From positions 434,001 through 498,000 of the forward strand of contig JAGDZU010000002.1 of assembly GCA_049115575.1 (NCBI GenBank): a stretch of 64,000 bases of DNA. The letters run 5' to 3'. The notes beneath the pieces are model-generated. The model saw only the letters and a list, made by a program, of their open reading frames with translations, searched no databases and was not told the origin of the DNA. Every line of letters starts with the position of its first letter. Position 1 is the stretch's first letter. This document shows, in pieces, positions 60,930 to 64,000 of this stretch. The translations under genes were made by a program, and so were the position numbers. Origin of the DNA: JAHEKB01 sp049115575. Its GTDB lineage: Bacteria > Bacteroidota > Bacteroidia > NS11-12g > UBA9320.

Positions 60930-62825
60930 TTAAAGATGTTCCTTTAAAAACTTCTCCATAGCACCATAGAATTCAAAGCGGTTTTCTTCATTTCTAAAAC
61001 CGTGTCCTTCGTTTTCTTTAACCATGTATTCCACTTCAACACCTCTAGACTTCATGGCTTCTACCATTTGATCGCTTTCAGACTGTTTAACCCTAGGGTC
61101 GTTTGCGCCTTGAGCTATGAACAAGGGTACGTTGATTTTGTCTGCATTTAGGTTTGGAGAATAAGCGGCTAACATAGCTGAATCATTTTCAGGATGTCCA
61201 ACCATTTCATACAACATTTCTAGATATTGAAGCCAATATGGTGGGATAGTAGCCATAAATGTAAAGAGGTTAGATACACCTACATAATCTACACCACAAG
61301 CATATAATTCAGGTGAGTATGCCAAACCAGCAAGTGTGGCGTAACCTCCATAACTTGCGCCATAAATGGCCACTCGTTCTGGATCTGCAATCCCTTCGTC
61401 TATGAGCCACTTAACACCATCACTAATGTCGTTTTGCATGTTTTGACCCCATTGCTTAAAGCTGCTTTCAAAGAATTCTCGTCCATATGATGTACTTCCT
61501 CTAAAATTCATTTGTAATACGGCATATCCTCTATTAGCTAAAAACTGAACTTCCGGATTGTATCCCCAATGATCCCTAGCCCATGGTCCTCCATGTGGAT
61601 TTACTACAACTGGCAAGTTCTTAGCATTTACTCCTACTGGCAAGGTTAAGTAGCCATGTATGGTTAAACCGTCTCTAGATTTGTACGTAATAGGCTTCAT
61701 ACTAGCCATATTATCCGCATCTAACCAAGGACTGACCTCTTCAATTTTTTGTAAATCCTTACTGTTCTTATCGTAGAAATAATATGCGCCATTCGTTTTG
61801 TCTGAATAGGTTCTGACTATAAACTTGTCTTCATCATCATTGGCGGAAGTTATAGCTACTTCAAAGCCTTCCAGCTTATCCGTTAAATCCGTATAGATTT
61901 CTTCAGCTTCTTGATCAAAAAATTGTCTTTCAGATTTGGCGGCTGTCCAACTAACAGAAGTCAACACCTTCCTCTTTCTACTGTAGCTGGCGCCGTTAAT
62001 GTCGTTATGATCGTTGGCATACAGTTCTTCTATCTCTTTTCCTGTCTGCAAATCAAACTTTACTAAAGCGGTTTTATCTCTTCCTAAGTTTGATGCTCCA
62101 TACACTATAGAGCCATTGTCAAATTCAAAAAACTGTGGTGAAAAACTCTCTTTAAAATTTGTGGTCAAAACCACTTGAAATTCATCTTCCTCCGTAGCTC
62201 TATAAAGCAAGCTGGTATTAACTCCATCCGTGGTAGATGCAACCCGAATTTTTCCTTCGTGATCCGTCATCCAGCTACTGATATTTCCAGGATTTGTTGC
62301 TAAAAGTTCTGCTTCTCCAGTATTAATATTTAATCTGTAAGGATCGAATATTTGCGGATTTCGCTCATTGCTTCCAATGATTATGTATTCTGGAATATCT
62401 TCTAAATCATCTATGATTTGAATCTTTACTCCCGCCTTAGTTAGCATTTTCAGATTTTCACCATTTCTATCAACGCCATAAAGTGCAAAATTCTCATCTC
62501 CACCATCGTCTTTCAAATAAAGCAAGCGGTCATCTGTAACCCAGAAGTATCCTGCAATGTCTCGGTCTACTTCTTTAGTGAGTAATTGCCCAACGCTATC
62601 TCCTATTTTCTGAACGTGAATGTTCATTCTGTTTTCATATGGAGCCATGTAAGCGTAATAGGTTCCGTTAGGAGAAATTTTATAAGCGGATTTTTCGGGA
62701 TTCTTGAAGAAATCTTCAAGCTCTATATGTTTAGCCATTTCTTGTTGATTCTTTGATTCATTCTGGTTGCAGGCGACAAAACTAAGACTGCAAATCATTG
62801 ATAAAAGGAGAACTGTGTTTTTCAT
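60930..62825 (-). CDS. Prolyl oligopeptidase family (S9) lipoprotein peptidase
   Basis: A 631-residue protein with lipobox (LSFVAC). The first 370 residues are a beta-propeller (YYAYMAPYENRMNIHVQKIG...). The alpha/beta-hydrolase end has the catalytic Ser491 in GASYGGYA, Asp576 in GANDPRVKQ and His608 in EGHGFRN. Typical of DPP/acylaminoacyl peptidases of Bacteroidetes that digest peptides at the cell surface. Confidence 0.93.
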   Translation of the reverse strand: MKNTVLLLSMICSLSFVACNQNESKNQQEMAKHIELEDFFKNPEKSAYKISPNGTYYAYMAPYENRMNIHVQKIGDSVGQLLTKEVDRDIAGYFWVTDDRLLYLKDDGGDENFALYGVDRNGENLKMLTKAGVKIQIIDDLEDIPEYIIIGSNERNPQIFDPYRLNINTGEAELLATNPGNISSWMTDHEGKIRVASTTDGVNTSLLYRATEEDEFQVVLTTNFKESFSPQFFEFDNGSIVYGASNLGRDKTALVKFDLQTGKEIEELYANDHNDINGASYSRKRKVLTSVSWTAAKSERQFFDQEAEEIYTDLTDKLEGFEVAITSANDDEDKFIVRTYSDKTNGAYYFYDKNSKDLQKIEEVSPWLDADNMASMKPITYKSRDGLTIHGYLTLPVGVNAKNLPVVVNPHGGPWARDHWGYNPEVQFLANRGYAVLQMNFRGSTSYGREFFESSFKQWGQNMQNDISDGVKWLIDEGIADPERVAIYGASYGGYATLAGLAYSPELYACGVDYVGVSNLFTFMATIPPYWLQYLEMLYEMVGHPENDSAMLAAYSPNLNADKINVPLFIAQGANDPRVKQSESDQMVEAMKSRGVEVEYMVKENEGHGFRNEENRFEFYGAMEKFLKEHL

Positions 62826-62909
62826 GATGGTCTATTTGAATACCCAAAGCTAAGCCAGTTCATTTTGCTTCGGTGGAATTTCGACTAATCTGTATAATTA
62901 CTTGCCGGC

Positions 62910-64000
62910 TTAACGCTTATCAACGCCAATGACAATCACTATCAAACCTTCTTCTTGCGCGTCTGTAACAACGGATATCTGTCCTCGATTCATTCCCAGT
63001 TGAGCTCCATTGTCTATCTGGTTTCCAAAAGCATTATAAATCTTTTGAAGATAGTTACTGCCTCTTCCACCATTAATCATTTGATTGAATTTATCATAAT
63101 CCAGAGGCTCTCTGGAGATGACAATGGCAAAGAAATCTTGTTGGCCAATTTCATCTGCCTGCAAAGAGGCATCTTTTGGAAATTGCCTGGTTCCTGTTAT
63201 ACCGCAATAGGGCGAATGCTTTTTGGTATAAGGAAAAAGCACATAACTAGATTGGTCTGTTTCTTGACCAAATATGTAGGTATAGCATGCTACATTATTG
63301 GTGACCTCAATTTTAAATTTAGAAAGTTTAGGTATAGCTTGTTTTGTCCTAAAGTAGAATGAACTGGCTTTCTCTAACTGAATTTCCTGTTTATTGGACT
63401 GGTCTATGAGTCCAAAACTCGCTTTAAACTGAGCGGGTTCTGCACTGTTAGCATTGCCCATAGGGTAGAGACCATAGGCTTCTTTAGTAAAGTGCTTGAA
63501 ATCTGAATAATTAACCCAGGCTAATCCTTTCCTGCCCCACTTTTCACCCCAGCTGTTCATGATTTGAAATGAACCTCCGTTTTTATAGTCGTCATATCCA
63601 ATCACACACATGGCATGTCCGCCAAAACCAGACATATTGTAATCAGACCTATAAGGTCGCCAGCTTTCTTTCCCATTCATCTTGGTCATAAATGAGCCAC
63701 CTACCATCATCCCAATAACTACAGGAGCCCCTTGAGCCAAGTTTTGCTTTATGGCCAAGAGGTCTACTCCTCTGGGATCTCCATTTGGAGTGAGTCTGTT
63801 AAACCCACGCATGCGATAATTAGCTGCTTTTTGATAGCCTGCTCTGCTCAATTCTACATCGCAAGTGTTCTCATCATATGGCAAATCAGACCAAGGAAGA
63901 AGACCGGTGGTTTTCATGGTTTTCATTGCATTAATGATGTATGCTCCTTGGCAATTAGGGAGAGAAATCTGATTGTAGAGACTTGCAGGACTGAATGCAA
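62910..64000 (-). CDS. Papain-like (C1A) cysteine peptidase, N-terminus outside the window
   Basis: Partial: the frame stays open from the window edge (FSPASLYNQISLPNCQGAY precedes the Met at 63926), so the ATG there is internal. The catalytic His is in GFGGHAMCVIGYDD and the Asn in IMNSWGEKWGRKGLAWV; the active-site Cys with QxxCGSCW lies beyond 64000. The C-terminal 170 residues form an extra domain without recognised family. Likely a secreted protease. Confidence 0.85.
   Translation of the reverse strand, partial: AFSPASLYNQISLPNCQGAYIINAMKTMKTTGLLPWSDLPYDENTCDVELSRAGYQKAANYRMRGFNRLTPNGDPRGVDLLAIKQNLAQGAPVVIGMMVGGSFMTKMNGKESWRPYRSDYNMSGFGGHAMCVIGYDDYKNGGSFQIMNSWGEKWGRKGLAWVNYSDFKHFTKEAYGLYPMGNANSAEPAQFKASFGLIDQSNKQEIQLEKASSFYFRTKQAIPKLSKFKIEVTNNVACYTYIFGQETDQSSYVLFPYTKKHSPYCGITGTRQFPKDASLQADEIGQQDFFAIVISREPLDYDKFNQMINGGRGSNYLQKIYNAFGNQIDNGAQLGMNRGQISVVTDAQEEGLIVIVIGVDKR

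Overview
The window looks like a chromosome segment of a member of the Bacteroidota, most likely a marine-type Flavobacteriales. This rests on several secreted proteins with type IX secretion (T9SS) C-terminal sorting domains, AT-rich DNA, repeated Bacteroidetes-type -7 promoter elements (TAnnTTTG) close to start codons, weak or absent Shine-Dalgarno sequences, and the families present (RmuC, Aat, FbaB, DUF2490, VanZ, GldL-like). The genus cannot be fixed from the sequence alone.

Layout. 1-4.1 kb: a secreted T9SS protein, a lipoprotein and a T9SS subtilisin-like protease. 4.1-16.8 kb: an accessory, visibly more AT-rich genome-defence island. It holds (a) a small SLATT-like membrane protein and a PD-(D/E)XK endonuclease; (b) a type II restriction-modification locus with a beta-class DNA methyltransferase, a divergent XRE/controller gene and a downstream ORF cut by an in-frame TGA; (c) a compact operon of a D12-class adenine methyltransferase, a 5-TM membrane protein and a DGQHR-domain protein; (d) a 1038-residue TIR-NACHT-HEAT protein that ends in a histidine-phosphatase domain; (e) a second TIR-like protein next to a SLATT protein, a PDDEXK_4-type nuclease and a protein resembling nucleoside 2-deoxyribosyltransferases. 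A pair of about 245-bp inverted repeats (1550-1792 and 17075-17319) brackets this region together with the protease gene.

17.4-35.6 kb: an ECF sigma factor with a membrane-protein partner and a lipoprotein, an amidohydrolase, a caspase-like protein, a di-heme peroxidase operon, a bile-acid-symporter-type transporter, and a tandem duplication of a two-gene cassette (a large repeat protein with an S74-type chaperone end plus a small T9SS protein). 35.6-64 kb: mostly housekeeping genes. These include SNase-like nuclease, diacylglycerol kinase, a divergent Nramp-like transporter, YqgE, HflX, ribosome recycling factor, a hotdog thioesterase with isochorismate synthase (menaquinone entry), Aat, an M23 peptidase, Bcp, SSB, a secreted purple acid phosphatase, RmuC, TonB, AccD-GcvH-VanZ, class I aldolase, GNAT, an S9 peptidase and a C1 peptidase cut by the window end.

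The strongest candidate for something undescribed is the TIR-NACHT-HEAT-phosphatase fusion at 10257-13373, followed by the methyltransferase/5-TM/DGQHR operon that diverges from it. All functional calls come from reading motifs by eye. No database search was run.
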